DNA of 64,000 nucleotides. Origin: an uncultured Leifsonia sp. GTDB taxonomy: Bacteria > Actinomycetota > Actinomycetes > Actinomycetales > Microbacteriaceae. Shown here in pieces: positions 1 through 7,343 of the stretch. Below the pieces are notes generated by a model that saw only the letters and a program-made list of their open reading frames with translations, made no database searches and was not told where the DNA came from. The translations under genes and the position numbers were made by a program. Position 1 is the first letter of the stretch. The number at the start of each line of letters is the position of its first letter. Location: positions 1 to 64,000 of the forward strand of contig NZ_CAMFLC010000022.1 of the NCBI RefSeq assembly GCF_945957465.1, read 5' to 3'.

Positions 1-515
1 TCTCCGGCGGCCCCGTCGGCTTCCAGATCGAGGGCGACCCGACCACCGGCTACGACCGGATGCGCGGCAAGGTCTACGAGGAGCTCAAGAAGAACTTCAA
101 GCCGGAGTTCCTCAACCGCGTCGACGAGATCATCGTGTTCCCGCAGCTGAACAAGCAGGAGCTGCTGCAGATCGTTGATCTGTTCATCAAGCGCCTGTCG
201 GACCGGCTGCTCGACCGCGACATGACGATCGAGCTCGAGCTGCCCGCCAAGGAGCGGCTGATCGAGGTCGGCTTCGACCCGACGCTCGGCGCGCGGCCGC
301 TGCGCCGCGCGGTGCAGCACGAGATCGAGGACCGTCTGAGCGAGAAGATCCTCCATGGCGAGCTGAACGCGGGCGACCACGTGCACGTCGACTTCCAGAA
401 CGGCGAGTTCGTGTTCACCACGAGCGCCCGACAGGAGTCGGTCGGCGCGGGCGTGAACGCCGCCGCCGCGATCGGCACCGGCCCGGCCACGCCGGACCTG
501 GCCGCGAACGACTGA
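1..515 (+). CDS. clpC: ATP-dependent Clp protease ATP-binding subunit ClpC, C-terminal part (cut by window edge)
   Basis: Open from the window edge (codons begin at base 3). ClpC is the Hsp100 unfoldase that feeds substrates to ClpP in the cytoplasm. What is seen is the end of the second AAA+ module: a stretch reading FKPEFLNRVDEIIVFPQL followed by the sensor-2 motif GARPLRRAVQHEIEDRL that closes the C-terminal D2 small domain, then a short acidic/alanine-rich tail of about 40 residues. This order and spacing are typical of actinobacterial ClpC rather than ClpB, which has a longer C-terminal end. The Walker motifs lie outside the window. A strong hairpin terminator follows within 40 bases of the stop. 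Confidence 0.93.
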   Translation, partial: SGGPVGFQIEGDPTTGYDRMRGKVYEELKKNFKPEFLNRVDEIIVFPQLNKQELLQIVDLFIKRLSDRLLDRDMTIELELPAKERLIEVGFDPTLGARPLRRAVQHEIEDRLSEKILHGELNAGDHVHVDFQNGEFVFTTSARQESVGAGVNAAAAIGTGPATPDLAAND

Positions 516-551
516 GCTCAGCGGCCGCCGAGTACGCGCATAATCCGTTCA

Positions 552-592
552 AAACCGCCGAGTACGCAGAGAATCTGCGTACTCGGCGGTTT
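552..592 (+). terminator. perfect 19-bp hairpin terminator after clpC
   Basis: Bases 552-570 pair perfectly with 574-592 around a 3-nt loop (gaa), and the right arm ends in TTT followed by CC then TTT. It lies 37 bases after the clpC stop and just before the next gene, so it probably ends the clpC transcript. The left-arm sequence CCGCCGAGTACGC is also present upstream at 525-537, so an alternative pairing with the same right arm is possible. Confidence 0.8.
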
Positions 593-608
593 CCTTTAGG
601 GTTGGAGG

Positions 609-1124
609 GTGAGTGGCGAGGGCAGCGCGTATGTGGTTCGGAGGGCGCGTACGAGTGACGTTCCCGGCATCCAGAAGCTCGTGGAGCCGCTCGTGCAGCA
701 GCGCATCCTGCTCGGCAAGGAGGCCGTGACGTTCTACGAGTCGGTGCAGGAGTTCCGCGTCGCCGAGACGGCGGAAGGGGAGCTGATCGGCTGCGGCGCC
801 CTCCACGTGATGTGGAGCGACCTGGCCGAGGTGCGCACGCTCGCCGTCGCCGACCCGTGGCTCGGCCGAGGCGTCGGCCGCGCCCTCCTCGCCCGGCTGG
901 AGGGGGATGCGCGCGAGCTCGGGCTGAGCCGGCTGTTCTGCCTCACGTTCGAGGTCGCCTTCTTCGAGCGCAACGGCTTCGAAGACATGGGCACAGAGAC
1001 CGTCGACCCCGCTCTCTACGCCGAGCTGGTCCGCTCCACCGACGAAGGTGTCGCCGAGTTCCTCGATCTCGCGCGCGTGAAGCCCAACACCCTGGGAAAC
1101 ACGCGCATGTTGAAGCACCTCTGA
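609..1124 (+). CDS. argA: GNAT acetyltransferase, actinobacterial ArgA-type (N-acetylglutamate synthase)
   Basis: A single GNAT domain of about 170 residues. The pattern LLGKEAVTFYESVQEFRVAE near the N-terminus, the acetyl-CoA loop around WLGRGVGRALLARLE (about residue 85) and the C-terminal ARVKPNTLGNTRMLKHL resemble the short amino-acid N-acetyltransferases of actinobacteria (Rv2747 type), which acetylate glutamate in arginine synthesis. The GTG chosen here sits directly against a GGAGG, which is too close for a normal ribosome site. An in-frame GTG at 633 (reading VRRARTSDV) has a better-spaced GAGGG and is an equally good start. The gene stands alone, between the clpC terminator and a membrane protein, not in an arginine operon. 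Function is inferred from family resemblance. Confidence 0.8.
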   Translation: MSGEGSAYVVRRARTSDVPGIQKLVEPLVQQRILLGKEAVTFYESVQEFRVAETAEGELIGCGALHVMWSDLAEVRTLAVADPWLGRGVGRALLARLEGDARELGLSRLFCLTFEVAFFERNGFEDMGTETVDPALYAELVRSTDEGVAEFLDLARVKPNTLGNTRMLKHL

Positions 1125-1157
1125 GCGCGCCTGCGTCGGCGTGTCGCACCCTGGCGC

Positions 1158-1163
1158 TACTCT
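1158..1163 (+). promoter_or_regulatory. -10 element of a probable leaderless promoter
   Basis: TACTCT ends exactly 6 nt before the ATG at 1170, so transcription would start at or next to the start codon. No Shine-Dalgarno sequence is visible and no good -35 box is seen. Confidence 0.4.
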
Positions 1164-1169
1164 TCGGGC

Positions 1170-1805
1170 ATGTCGACGTTCAAGCACCCTGTCGGCCCGC
1201 AGCCGAGCAGCGTCTATTGGCGCCGCAGGCTCATCGTCTTGCTCGGCCTCGTCGCCGTCGTCGTCGTGATCGTGCTCATCGTCGTGCGCCCGGGTTCGTC
1301 CAGCGGCGAGCCCGCGAAGTCCCCCGTCAGCACCTCCTCCTCCACTCCGAAACCGGCGGCGGCGACCAGCATCCCCACCACCAGCGCGACAGCGAGCGGG
1401 CAGGAGTGCAAGCCGGCCGACGTCAAGGTGGAGGCCGTCACCGACGCAGCGCAGTACGCGGCGGGCCAGCTTCCGCAGCTGTCGGTCGCCTTGACGAACA
1501 CCGGCTCGTCCGCGTGCGTCATCGACGCGGGGACGTCGCAGCAGGTGTTCACGATCACCAGCGGCTCGGAGGTCTACTGGAAGTCGACGGACTGCCAGGC
1601 CTCCAAGGTCGACGCCCAGGTGCTGTTGCAGCCGGGCAAGACCATCTCGTCGCAGGCGCCGATCACGTGGGACCGCACCCGGTCGGACCCGGCCACCTGC
1701 CAGGCTCAGCGCGCGCAGGTGCCGGCGGGAGGCGCGTCGTACCACCTGCAGGTGTCGGTCGCCGGGATCACCTCGGCGACGACGAAGCAGTTCATCCTGC
1801 AGTGA
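1170..1805 (+). CDS. membrane-anchored extracytoplasmic protein of unknown function
   Basis: 211 residues. A short basic cytoplasmic N-terminus (about 1-22, WRRR before the membrane) is followed by one strongly hydrophobic segment (about 23-42, rich in Val/Leu/Ile). A Ser/Thr/Pro-rich linker follows (about 43-85), then an exported domain of about 125 residues with four cysteines that could form disulfides. The domain looks like a beta-sandwich of the kind often annotated as DUF4232-like in actinobacteria, but that assignment is not secure. No catalytic motif was recognised. It sits between argA and radA without a shared operon signal. The start has no ribosome site but is preceded at 6 nt by a TACTCT element, which supports this ATG as a leaderless start. 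Confidence 0.7.
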   Translation: MSTFKHPVGPQPSSVYWRRRLIVLLGLVAVVVVIVLIVVRPGSSSGEPAKSPVSTSSSTPKPAAATSIPTTSATASGQECKPADVKVEAVTDAAQYAAGQLPQLSVALTNTGSSACVIDAGTSQQVFTITSGSEVYWKSTDCQASKVDAQVLLQPGKTISSQAPITWDRTRSDPATCQAQRAQVPAGGASYHLQVSVAGITSATTKQFILQ

Positions 1806-1960
1806 CGTCCATCGTGGTCGCCGGCTCCTCCACAGCTCGGCTTCGACGGGGTTGTGCACGAGTTCCGCGATCCTCCGGCGAGTGACGGTGGCCGCCCGTA
1901 GTGTGGGACGCACCAGCCCGTCCAACCGGCCGAGGCGGTGAACTCGACCGAGGAGGTGCC

Positions 1961-3322
1961 GTGGCGAAAGCCGCTGTGACGTACCGCTGCACGGAGTGCG
2001 GCTGGACGACGGTCAAGTGGGTCGGGCGCTGCGGCGAGTGCCAGGAGTGGGGCACGGTGGCGGAGGCCGCGGCACGCACGGGCGTGCTGCGCTCGCTGGC
2101 GCCGGTGACCGTCACGGCCGAACGGGCCGCGCGGTCGATCACCGAGATCGGTGTCGAGTCCACGCAACGGCGGCCGAGCGGCATCGGCGAGTTCGACCGG
2201 GTGCTCGGCGGCGGGATCGTGCCGGGCGCCGCCATCCTGCTGAGCGGCGAGCCGGGGGTGGGCAAGTCGACCCTGCTGCTGGAGGTCGCGTCCCGTGCCG
2301 CCCGCGAGGGCCGGCCGGTGCTCTACGTGAGCGCCGAGGAGTCGGTGAGCCAGGTGCGCATGCGGGCCGAGCGCACGGGCGCCCTGCACGATCAGCTCTT
2401 CCTCGCCTCCGAGACCGATCTGGCGACCATCGTCGGGCAGATCGATGCCGTGCGGCCGTCCCTGGTGATCGTCGACTCCGTGCAGACCGTGTCGAGCGGC
2501 TCGGCCGAGGGCATCGCGGGAGGCCCGAGCCAGGTGCGCGCGGTGGCGAGCACGCTCATCCGCGTGGCCAAGGAGCGCGACCTCCCGGTGCTGATCGTCG
2601 GGCACGTCACCAAAGACGGCTCGATCGCCGGTCCGCGGCTGCTCGAGCATCTGGTCGACGTCGTGTGCCAGTTCGAGGGCGACCGCCAGACGGCGCTGCG
2701 GTTCGTGCGGGCGCTGAAGAACCGGTTCGGCCCGACCGACGAGGTCGGCTGCTTCGAGATGGCCGGCGACGGCATCGCGGAGGTCCCGGACCCCAGCGGG
2801 CTCTTCCTCAGCCGCACCGCCACTCCCGTCTCCGGCACGTGCGTCACGGTGGCGATGGAGGGGCGCCGCCCGTTGCCCGTGGAGGTGCAGGCACTCGTCG
2901 TCGCGACCACGGCCCCCAACCCGCGCCGCGTGACCAACGGCGTCGACGCGTCGCGTGTGGCGATGCTGCTGGCCGTTCTCGAGCGCCGAGCCGGAATCCG
3001 GCTCGGCGACAAGGACGTGTACGTCTCGACCGTCGGCGGGGTACGCCTCGCCGAGCCGGGCGCCGACCTCGCCATCGCTCTCGCGGTCGCCTCCGCGGCG
3101 ACCGACCGCGCCATCCCGCACACGCTCGCCGCCTTCGGCGAGATCAGCCTCGCCGGCGAGATCCGGCCGGTCACGAGCGGCAAGCAGCGCACCACCGAGG
3201 CGGCCCGGCTCGGGTTCGCCACCCGCATCGACGACCGCAGCGCCACCGTGCGCGAGGCGCTGCGCGTCGCGTTCACGTCGGCAGCGAGCGAGCGCGAGCG
3301 GGAGCTCGACGCGGCGTTCTGA
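1961..3322 (+). CDS. radA: DNA repair protein RadA
   Basis: RadA is a RecA-related branch-migration factor in homologous recombination. The 453-residue product shows every expected part. An N-terminal four-cysteine zinc finger (CTECGWTTVKWVGRCGECQ, residues about 9-27) comes first. Next is a Walker A GEPGVGKST (about 100), a Walker B-like LVIVDSVQT (about 167) and the RadA-specific KNRFG motif (about 252). The C-terminal Lon-like domain carries the GVRLAEPGADLAIA segment (about 360). The GTG start is chosen because AGGAGG lies a few bases upstream and the protein then begins just before the zinc finger; the frame stays open further upstream but without family resemblance. Length matches the family. 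Confidence 0.96.
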   Translation: MAKAAVTYRCTECGWTTVKWVGRCGECQEWGTVAEAAARTGVLRSLAPVTVTAERAARSITEIGVESTQRRPSGIGEFDRVLGGGIVPGAAILLSGEPGVGKSTLLLEVASRAAREGRPVLYVSAEESVSQVRMRAERTGALHDQLFLASETDLATIVGQIDAVRPSLVIVDSVQTVSSGSAEGIAGGPSQVRAVASTLIRVAKERDLPVLIVGHVTKDGSIAGPRLLEHLVDVVCQFEGDRQTALRFVRALKNRFGPTDEVGCFEMAGDGIAEVPDPSGLFLSRTATPVSGTCVTVAMEGRRPLPVEVQALVVATTAPNPRRVTNGVDASRVAMLLAVLERRAGIRLGDKDVYVSTVGGVRLAEPGADLAIALAVASAATDRAIPHTLAAFGEISLAGEIRPVTSGKQRTTEAARLGFATRIDDRSATVREALRVAFTSAASERERELDAAF

Positions 3323-3638
3323 GGCGGGGCGTCCGTTGTCGGTAACGGAGGAGATTCGGGGCGACGCGCCGCGCGTGGCCAGGTAACGGAGGATGCTGGC
3401 CGGGAACGACGGCGAATATCCTCCGGTGGCTGCCTGCCTGCCTGGCTGCCGGGCGGAGCGTCGGGTCGCGGCGCGCGGCGCCGGGAGCGGCCGTCGCTCA
3501 GGGAGGAGATCGGAGCGGCAACGCCGCGACGCCCCTCCGTTCGCTGCGGTGGAGCGGCGTGTCGGCGCGAAGGTCCTCCGTTGGCGGCGTGCGCGACACG
3601 GGGTTCTCCGTGTCGCAGGTGCGGAGCACAATGGCGGC
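3323..3638. other. 316-base intergenic region with AACGGAGGA-type short repeats and a 9-bp hairpin
   Basis: No credible gene. The block GGTAACGGAGGA occurs at 3341-3352 and again at 3382-3393, and its inverted core TCCTCCGTT is at 3574-3582, with looser CCTCCG copies between. A hairpin (3593-3601 with 3608-3616, loop GGTTCT) lies just before the next gene and could end radA transcripts or belong to the hydrolase promoter region. An open frame runs through most of the region but has no ribosome site or recognisable protein content. Confidence 0.5.
3627..3632 (+). promoter_or_regulatory. -10-like element of a probable leaderless promoter
   Basis: CACAAT ends 6 nt before the ATG at 3639. No Shine-Dalgarno sequence is placed for that ATG. 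Confidence 0.3.
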
Positions 3639-4562
3639 ATGGCCAACCTGACCTTCACTCTTCGTTCTGGCCGGCGTGTCGGCGTGACCACCCTGGGCGA
3701 CGCGGCTGCGGAGCGCGTCGTCGTGTTCTGTCATCCGGCGCCCGGCTCCTCCGTGTTCGACCCCGACCCGGATGAGTCGGCCGACCGCGGCGTCCACATC
3801 GTCGCGCTCGACCGTCCGGGGTACGGCTCGAGCGACCCGTGGCCGTTCGGGACGTGGCCCAGCATCGCGCGGGCTGCGGACGACATCGCCGAGTACGTGC
3901 GCGACATGAAGCGTTTCGAGGCTCCGATCGGCGTCGTGCGGCCTCCCAAGATCGGTATCGCCGGCTGGTCCGCCGGCGGCCGGGTGGCGTTGGCCGTGGC
4001 GGCACGCCATCCCGACCTCGTCGATCGGGTCGCGGTGATCGCGACCCCGGCGCCCAACGAGCAGGTGCCGTGGATCCCGCCGGAGCTGCAGAAGCTCTCC
4101 GACGAGCTCGGCACGCAGCCGGCCGACGCCGCGCTGAGCCGGCTCTCCGGGATGCTGCAGGGCCAGGCGGATGCCGTCCTCGCCGCCGACGGGGAGGGCG
4201 CGGTGCCCCTCGACCTGCTGGGTGCGGGACCGGTGGACGAGGCGGCGCTCCGCCGTCGCGGCCTCCACGACCGCCTCGGCCGGATGCTGATCGACGCGTT
4301 CCGTCAGGGTCCTGTCGGTGTGGCGGGCGACATCCTGAGCTACACCGCTCGGCCCTGGGGCTTCGATCCGAAGGACGTCCAGGCGAAGACGCTCATCATC
4401 GCCGGCCAGGCCGATCCGATCGCCGGGCAGCCGCACGCGGCCTGGTATCAGAAGGCCATCCCCGACGCCCGGATGGAGACGGTGCCGGGCGCGGGGCACT
4501 TGGTGGTCGCCCAGACGTGGGGCACGGTGCTCGCGCATCTCGCTCCGGCCGAGAAATCCTGA
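3639..4562 (+). CDS. alpha/beta-hydrolase
   Basis: 307 residues with an alpha/beta-hydrolase layout. FCHPAPGSS (about 29) carries the oxyanion region. The nucleophile elbow is GWSAGG (about 111; GxSxG), and the late acid and base appear as GQADPIAG (about 255) and PGAGHLVV (about 285). Substrate is not predictable; relatives act as esterases, haloperoxidase-like enzymes or proline iminopeptidases. The ATG at 3639 is preferred over the upstream open frame because family similarity begins there (ANLTFTLRSGRRVGV). It is convergent with the SGNH hydrolase, with 13 bases between the stops. Confidence 0.85.
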   Translation: MANLTFTLRSGRRVGVTTLGDAAAERVVVFCHPAPGSSVFDPDPDESADRGVHIVALDRPGYGSSDPWPFGTWPSIARAADDIAEYVRDMKRFEAPIGVVRPPKIGIAGWSAGGRVALAVAARHPDLVDRVAVIATPAPNEQVPWIPPELQKLSDELGTQPADAALSRLSGMLQGQADAVLAADGEGAVPLDLLGAGPVDEAALRRRGLHDRLGRMLIDAFRQGPVGVAGDILSYTARPWGFDPKDVQAKTLIIAGQADPIAGQPHAAWYQKAIPDARMETVPGAGHLVVAQTWGTVLAHLAPAEKS

Positions 4563-4575
4563 CGCCGAGGCGCGG

Positions 4576-5349
4576 TCACGCGTCGACGGGAGGCCGGCGC
4601 GGGAACTTGGCCGTCGCCTGCTCGAGCACCGCAGGAAGGAAGGCCGACGCCCAGACACGGTAGCCGTGGTCGTTGGGATGGAACCAGTCCTCGGCGAACT
4701 GCGTGATCGCCCCCCGGATCCCCTCCCGCCGCATGGCCTCGTGGAGCGCCACCACCGTCAGCCCGCGGGCGGCGGCCTCCTCGCGGAGGATCCTGTTCGC
4801 GACGGCGACCTTGCGCTCGTTGGCCGGGAAGTAGAAGTAGGGCAGGTCGGCGACGATGGCATCGGAGGGCAGGGCGTCGAGCACCCGCCGGATGCCCTCC
4901 CGGAACCGGCCTGCGTCGAAGTCGGCGATGTCGTTCGCCCCGATGGACACCGTGACCAGGTCGGGCTCGTACCCGGCGAACCGCGGAAGCTGGTCGGCGA
5001 CCGCCAGCGCCACCGTGGCCCCCGACACCGACAGGTTGACGACCCGCACGCTTCGCCCGGTCGCGGACCGGATGTGGTCGGCGATGATGCCCACGTAACT
5101 GTTGCGCGGCACGGAGGCGCCGATGCCCTGCGCGGCGCTGTCGCCGATCGCGACGTAGAGGATCTCGCCCTCGGTTTGGGCATGCTCCCGCCACCACGCC
5201 GAATGGACGGGAAGCGTCTGATTGATGCGCTCGCGACCGGCTGCGAGCCGCGCCTGATGCTGGGCGAGCGCGGCACGCACCCCAGCCGTCGTCGCCACCG
5301 CCACGGCGAGCGCGCCGCCCACCCATACGGCCGGTTTCGGGATGCCCAT
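4576..5349 (-). CDS. SGNH/GDSL-family hydrolase (esterase) with N-terminal membrane anchor or signal
   Basis: 257 residues. The N-terminus has a hydrophobic stretch (about 7-28) that could be an uncleaved anchor or a signal peptide. The SGNH blocks are visible in order: block I AIGDSAAQG (Ser about 71), block II Gly in SVSGAT, block III GAND (about 139) and block V DWFHPNDHGY with the Asp-x-x-His pair near the C-terminus. Such enzymes hydrolyse acyl esters on lipids or glycans; the substrate is unknown. The gene is alone on its strand. Upstream, TACGCT lies exactly 6 nt before the ATG with no Shine-Dalgarno sequence, so the transcript may be leaderless. Confidence 0.87.
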   Translation of the reverse strand: MGIPKPAVWVGGALAVAVATTAGVRAALAQHQARLAAGRERINQTLPVHSAWWREHAQTEGEILYVAIGDSAAQGIGASVPRNSYVGIIADHIRSATGRSVRVVNLSVSGATVALAVADQLPRFAGYEPDLVTVSIGANDIADFDAGRFREGIRRVLDALPSDAIVADLPYFYFPANERKVAVANRILREEAAARGLTVVALHEAMRREGIRGAITQFAEDWFHPNDHGYRVWASAFLPAVLEQATAKFPRRPPVDA

Positions 5350-5355
5350 CCCGGC

Positions 5356-5361
5356 AGCGTA
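5356..5361 (-). promoter_or_regulatory. -10 element of a probable leaderless promoter
   Basis: On the minus strand this reads TACGCT and ends 6 nt before the ATG of the SGNH hydrolase. Confidence 0.4.
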
Positions 5362-5413
5362 CCCCGCGGTCCGGGACCGGGCTGCGGATCACCCGCGAGC
5401 GCCACCCGCTCGA

Positions 5414-5443
5414 TTGGCGACCGCGCCGACCTTCCAGTAAACT
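5414..5443 (+). promoter_or_regulatory. tRNA-Ser promoter
   Basis: TTGGCG at 5414-5419 and TAAACT at 5438-5443 are separated by 18 bases. The expected start falls at or within a base or two of the mature tRNA 5' end at 5451. Confidence 0.55.
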
Positions 5444-5450
5444 CGCCTGC

Positions 5451-5540
5451 GGTACCGTGTCCGAGCGGCCGAAGGTGCAACTCTCGAAAAGTTGTGTGGG
5501 TGAAAGCCCACCGTGGGTTCAAATCCCACCGGTACCGCCA
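5451..5540 (+). tRNA. tRNA-Ser (anticodon CGA), CCA encoded
   Basis: The acceptor stem is GGTACCG (5451-5457) paired with CGGTACC (5530-5536), with discriminator G and an encoded CCA. The anticodon arm CAACT-CTCGAAA-AGTTG gives anticodon CGA, which reads UCG serine codons. The long variable arm (GTGGGTGAAAGCCCAC) is the class II feature expected of tRNA-Ser. The T arm contains GGTTCAAATCC. A promoter and a hairpin terminator flank it, so it is a stand-alone transcription unit. Confidence 0.96.
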
Positions 5541-5544
5541 TCGC

Positions 5545-5587
5545 AAGGCCCCCGGATCCCACTTCTCGTAAGGGATCCGGGGGCTTT
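5545..5587. terminator. 13-bp hairpin terminator between tRNA-Ser and the opposing gene
   Basis: Bases 5548-5560 pair perfectly with 5572-5584, extended by AA/TT at the base, followed by CTTTCGCG. The right arm ends in T residues for the plus strand, and the A-rich left flank gives U residues for the minus strand. It can therefore serve both the tRNA and the convergent gene ending at 5607. Confidence 0.8.
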
Positions 5588-5606
5588 CGCGTTAAGGGGG
5601 CGCTTG

Positions 5607-6344
5607 TTACCCCCGGCCCTGCCGCATCCCATCCAGCCATGCCTGGTCAGCCGCGAGCTGCGCCTCGATCGTGCGGCGGATGGGCCCGTCGCACACGTGG
5701 AGGTGGCGGCCGATGACCTGGCCGATGCCGTGCCAGCGGGAGAGCTCGCCCTGGATGACGGATCCGTCGGAGAGGTCCGACGCCAGCCGCTCGCGCAGCA
5801 GAACGAGCGCGTCGGCGTACTCGTCGTAGCCGCGGAGGACGTCGGCCTCGATCACGGGGACGTCGGATCGGCCGATGAGTTCGAGGGCGATTGCCCCGAA
5901 TCCGGCATCGAAATCGAGCGAGCGGGTCAGCCACGCCAGCTGGCGCATCTGCTCGTCGAACAGCTTCTCCGCGCGCCGGCGGCCGGCCTCCTGGGCGCGC
6001 CATTCGCGTCGGGCTCGGGCGCGATTGGCACGGACGGCGAACCAGCCCGGGGCGGTGAGCGGCTCCTGCCGGAGCGGGACCAGGCAGGCGTCCGAGCGCT
6101 CCACCCACGGGTCTTCGGGGCGGAACCCCGCGCGGTAGGCGTCGGCGGCGACACCCGCGTGGTGGACGCCCTTGGCGATCCAGGCGGCCACCTCGCGAGG
6201 GTCGGTGAAACCCGCATTCAGCCAAGACTGGGCGTACAGCCTTCGCAGCTCACCGTCGGTGTCTCCCTCCCGACCGGACGGCGCTCCCGACACCGGCGCG
6301 CTGATGACCTCCGCGATCACGTCGACCTGAGCCTGCTGCTCCAA
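5607..6344 (-). CDS. uncharacterised helical protein, 245 aa
   Basis: Not recognised. The protein is rich in Ala, Arg, Glu and Leu, has no signal peptide or membrane segment, and looks mostly helical. Residues such as WLNAGFTDPREVAAWIAKG (about 37-55) resemble a short substrate-recognition motif seen in proteins of unknown function in actinobacteria. The region around RARREWRAQEAGRRRAEKLF (about 105) could form a coiled coil. The frame is open far upstream, overlapping the neighbouring hydrolase. A TTG at 6344 is chosen because GAGGGAG lies 7 nt before it and coding character begins there. The terminator shared with tRNA-Ser lies just beyond the stop. Confidence 0.6.
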   Translation of the reverse strand: MEQQAQVDVIAEVISAPVSGAPSGREGDTDGELRRLYAQSWLNAGFTDPREVAAWIAKGVHHAGVAADAYRAGFRPEDPWVERSDACLVPLRQEPLTAPGWFAVRANRARARREWRAQEAGRRRAEKLFDEQMRQLAWLTRSLDFDAGFGAIALELIGRSDVPVIEADVLRGYDEYADALVLLRERLASDLSDGSVIQGELSRWHGIGQVIGRHLHVCDGPIRRTIEAQLAADQAWLDGMRQGRG

Positions 6345-6475
6345 CTCGTCTCCCTCGCTCGCCCGCCAGGCGCTCGCCCGACGATCAAGACTTGCAAGCG
6401 GGGCGGCCTGTCGCCCGGGCCGAAAGTCCCGTGAGCGCTGGGCCACCGGGATGCCCACCCGTCGGCCGTCGCGGT

Positions 6476-7339
6476 TCAGTCGCCGATGAAGGAGCAGAGG
6501 AGGGACAGGAGCCGTTCCCGCTGCGGGCCGATCCAGAACAGGTGGGTCGGGGAATCGAGCTCCACGAGTCCGGCGTCGGGGATGACGCGGGCGAAATCCT
6601 CCGCGTGCGCGAACGACACCCCGCCGTCGTGCCGCGAGGCCGTGACCAGGGTGGGGCACGAAACGCGGGACATCGCGTCGAGCCTCATCCCGCCGTCGGC
6701 AGGACGGCCCTGGCGCAGGTCGTTGCTGAACCCGGAATCGGAGCGCATAGACCGGAACAGGGCACGAGCAGTGTCCCTGTCTGCCGGACTCATCGCCTCC
6801 CACCATTGGCCGGCCGGCAGGTTCGACAGCGGCGCCATCATCGCCCGCAGCCCCTCATCCGATCGCACCGCTCCACGGATCGCCCACCACACCAGGCCCT
6901 GAAGGAGTGGGGAGAACACCACGGGGCCCAGGACCGCCTCTGCCCGTCGGTCGGGGTACGGGAGCGTCGACGGAGCGCAGCTGTGCAGGACCAGCCGCCG
7001 CGTGATCGGCTGCTGAGCCGCGGCGATCTGCACTGCCTGAAGGCCCCCGAACGACACCCCGACCACGGCCGCGACGCTCGAGAGCCCCAGCCGCGCGCAC
7101 ACCTCGCCGACCAGCGGCGCGAACTCGGCGGCGCCGAGCCGGCCGACCCGGGTGCGGCCGTAGCCCGGGCGCGAGAACGAGAGCACCCCGTGCCCCAGCT
7201 CGGCGTACAGGCTCCAACCGCAATCCGTCTCCGCCCGGGAATGGCCGCCGGGGAAGAACAGCACAGGGGGCCGTTCCCCGGGCACCTGAAGGACCTCGAC
7301 CACGCCGCCGGACGTCGCGACGAGCTGTGGCCGGACCAT
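6476..7339 (-). CDS. alpha/beta-hydrolase
   Basis: 287 residues. The oxyanion segment is FFPGGHSRAET (about 26). The nucleophile elbow is VVGVSFGG (about 92; G-V-S-F-G). A catalytic Asp is likely in SRHDGGV (about 236), and the base His is in DSPTHLFW (about 262). The length fits small single-domain esterases and perhydrolases. The ATG at 7339 begins 4 nt after the stop of the upstream hydrolase gene, so the two are likely co-transcribed from the same strand; the open frame extends further upstream but only inside that gene. Substrate unknown. Confidence 0.82.
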   Translation of the reverse strand: MVRPQLVATSGGVVEVLQVPGERPPVLFFPGGHSRAETDCGWSLYAELGHGVLSFSRPGYGRTRVGRLGAAEFAPLVGEVCARLGLSSVAAVVGVSFGGLQAVQIAAAQQPITRRLVLHSCAPSTLPYPDRRAEAVLGPVVFSPLLQGLVWWAIRGAVRSDEGLRAMMAPLSNLPAGQWWEAMSPADRDTARALFRSMRSDSGFSNDLRQGRPADGGMRLDAMSRVSCPTLVTASRHDGGVSFAHAEDFARVIPDAGLVELDSPTHLFWIGPQRERLLSLLCSFIGD

Positions 7340-7343
7340 CGAC

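Noticed and set aside
3341-3582. Possible CRISPR array
   Set aside because: Only two direct copies of a 12-mer and one inverted core, with uneven spacing and no cas genes.
3393-3638. N-terminal extension of the alpha/beta-hydrolase into the gap after radA
   Set aside because: The extension has no family similarity, is low-complexity Arg/Gly-rich, and the ATG at 3639 begins the conserved domain.
5451-6344. tRNA-Ser as an integration site of a mobile element
   Set aside because: No integrase and no second copy of the tRNA 3' end were seen, and the flanking genes look chromosomal.
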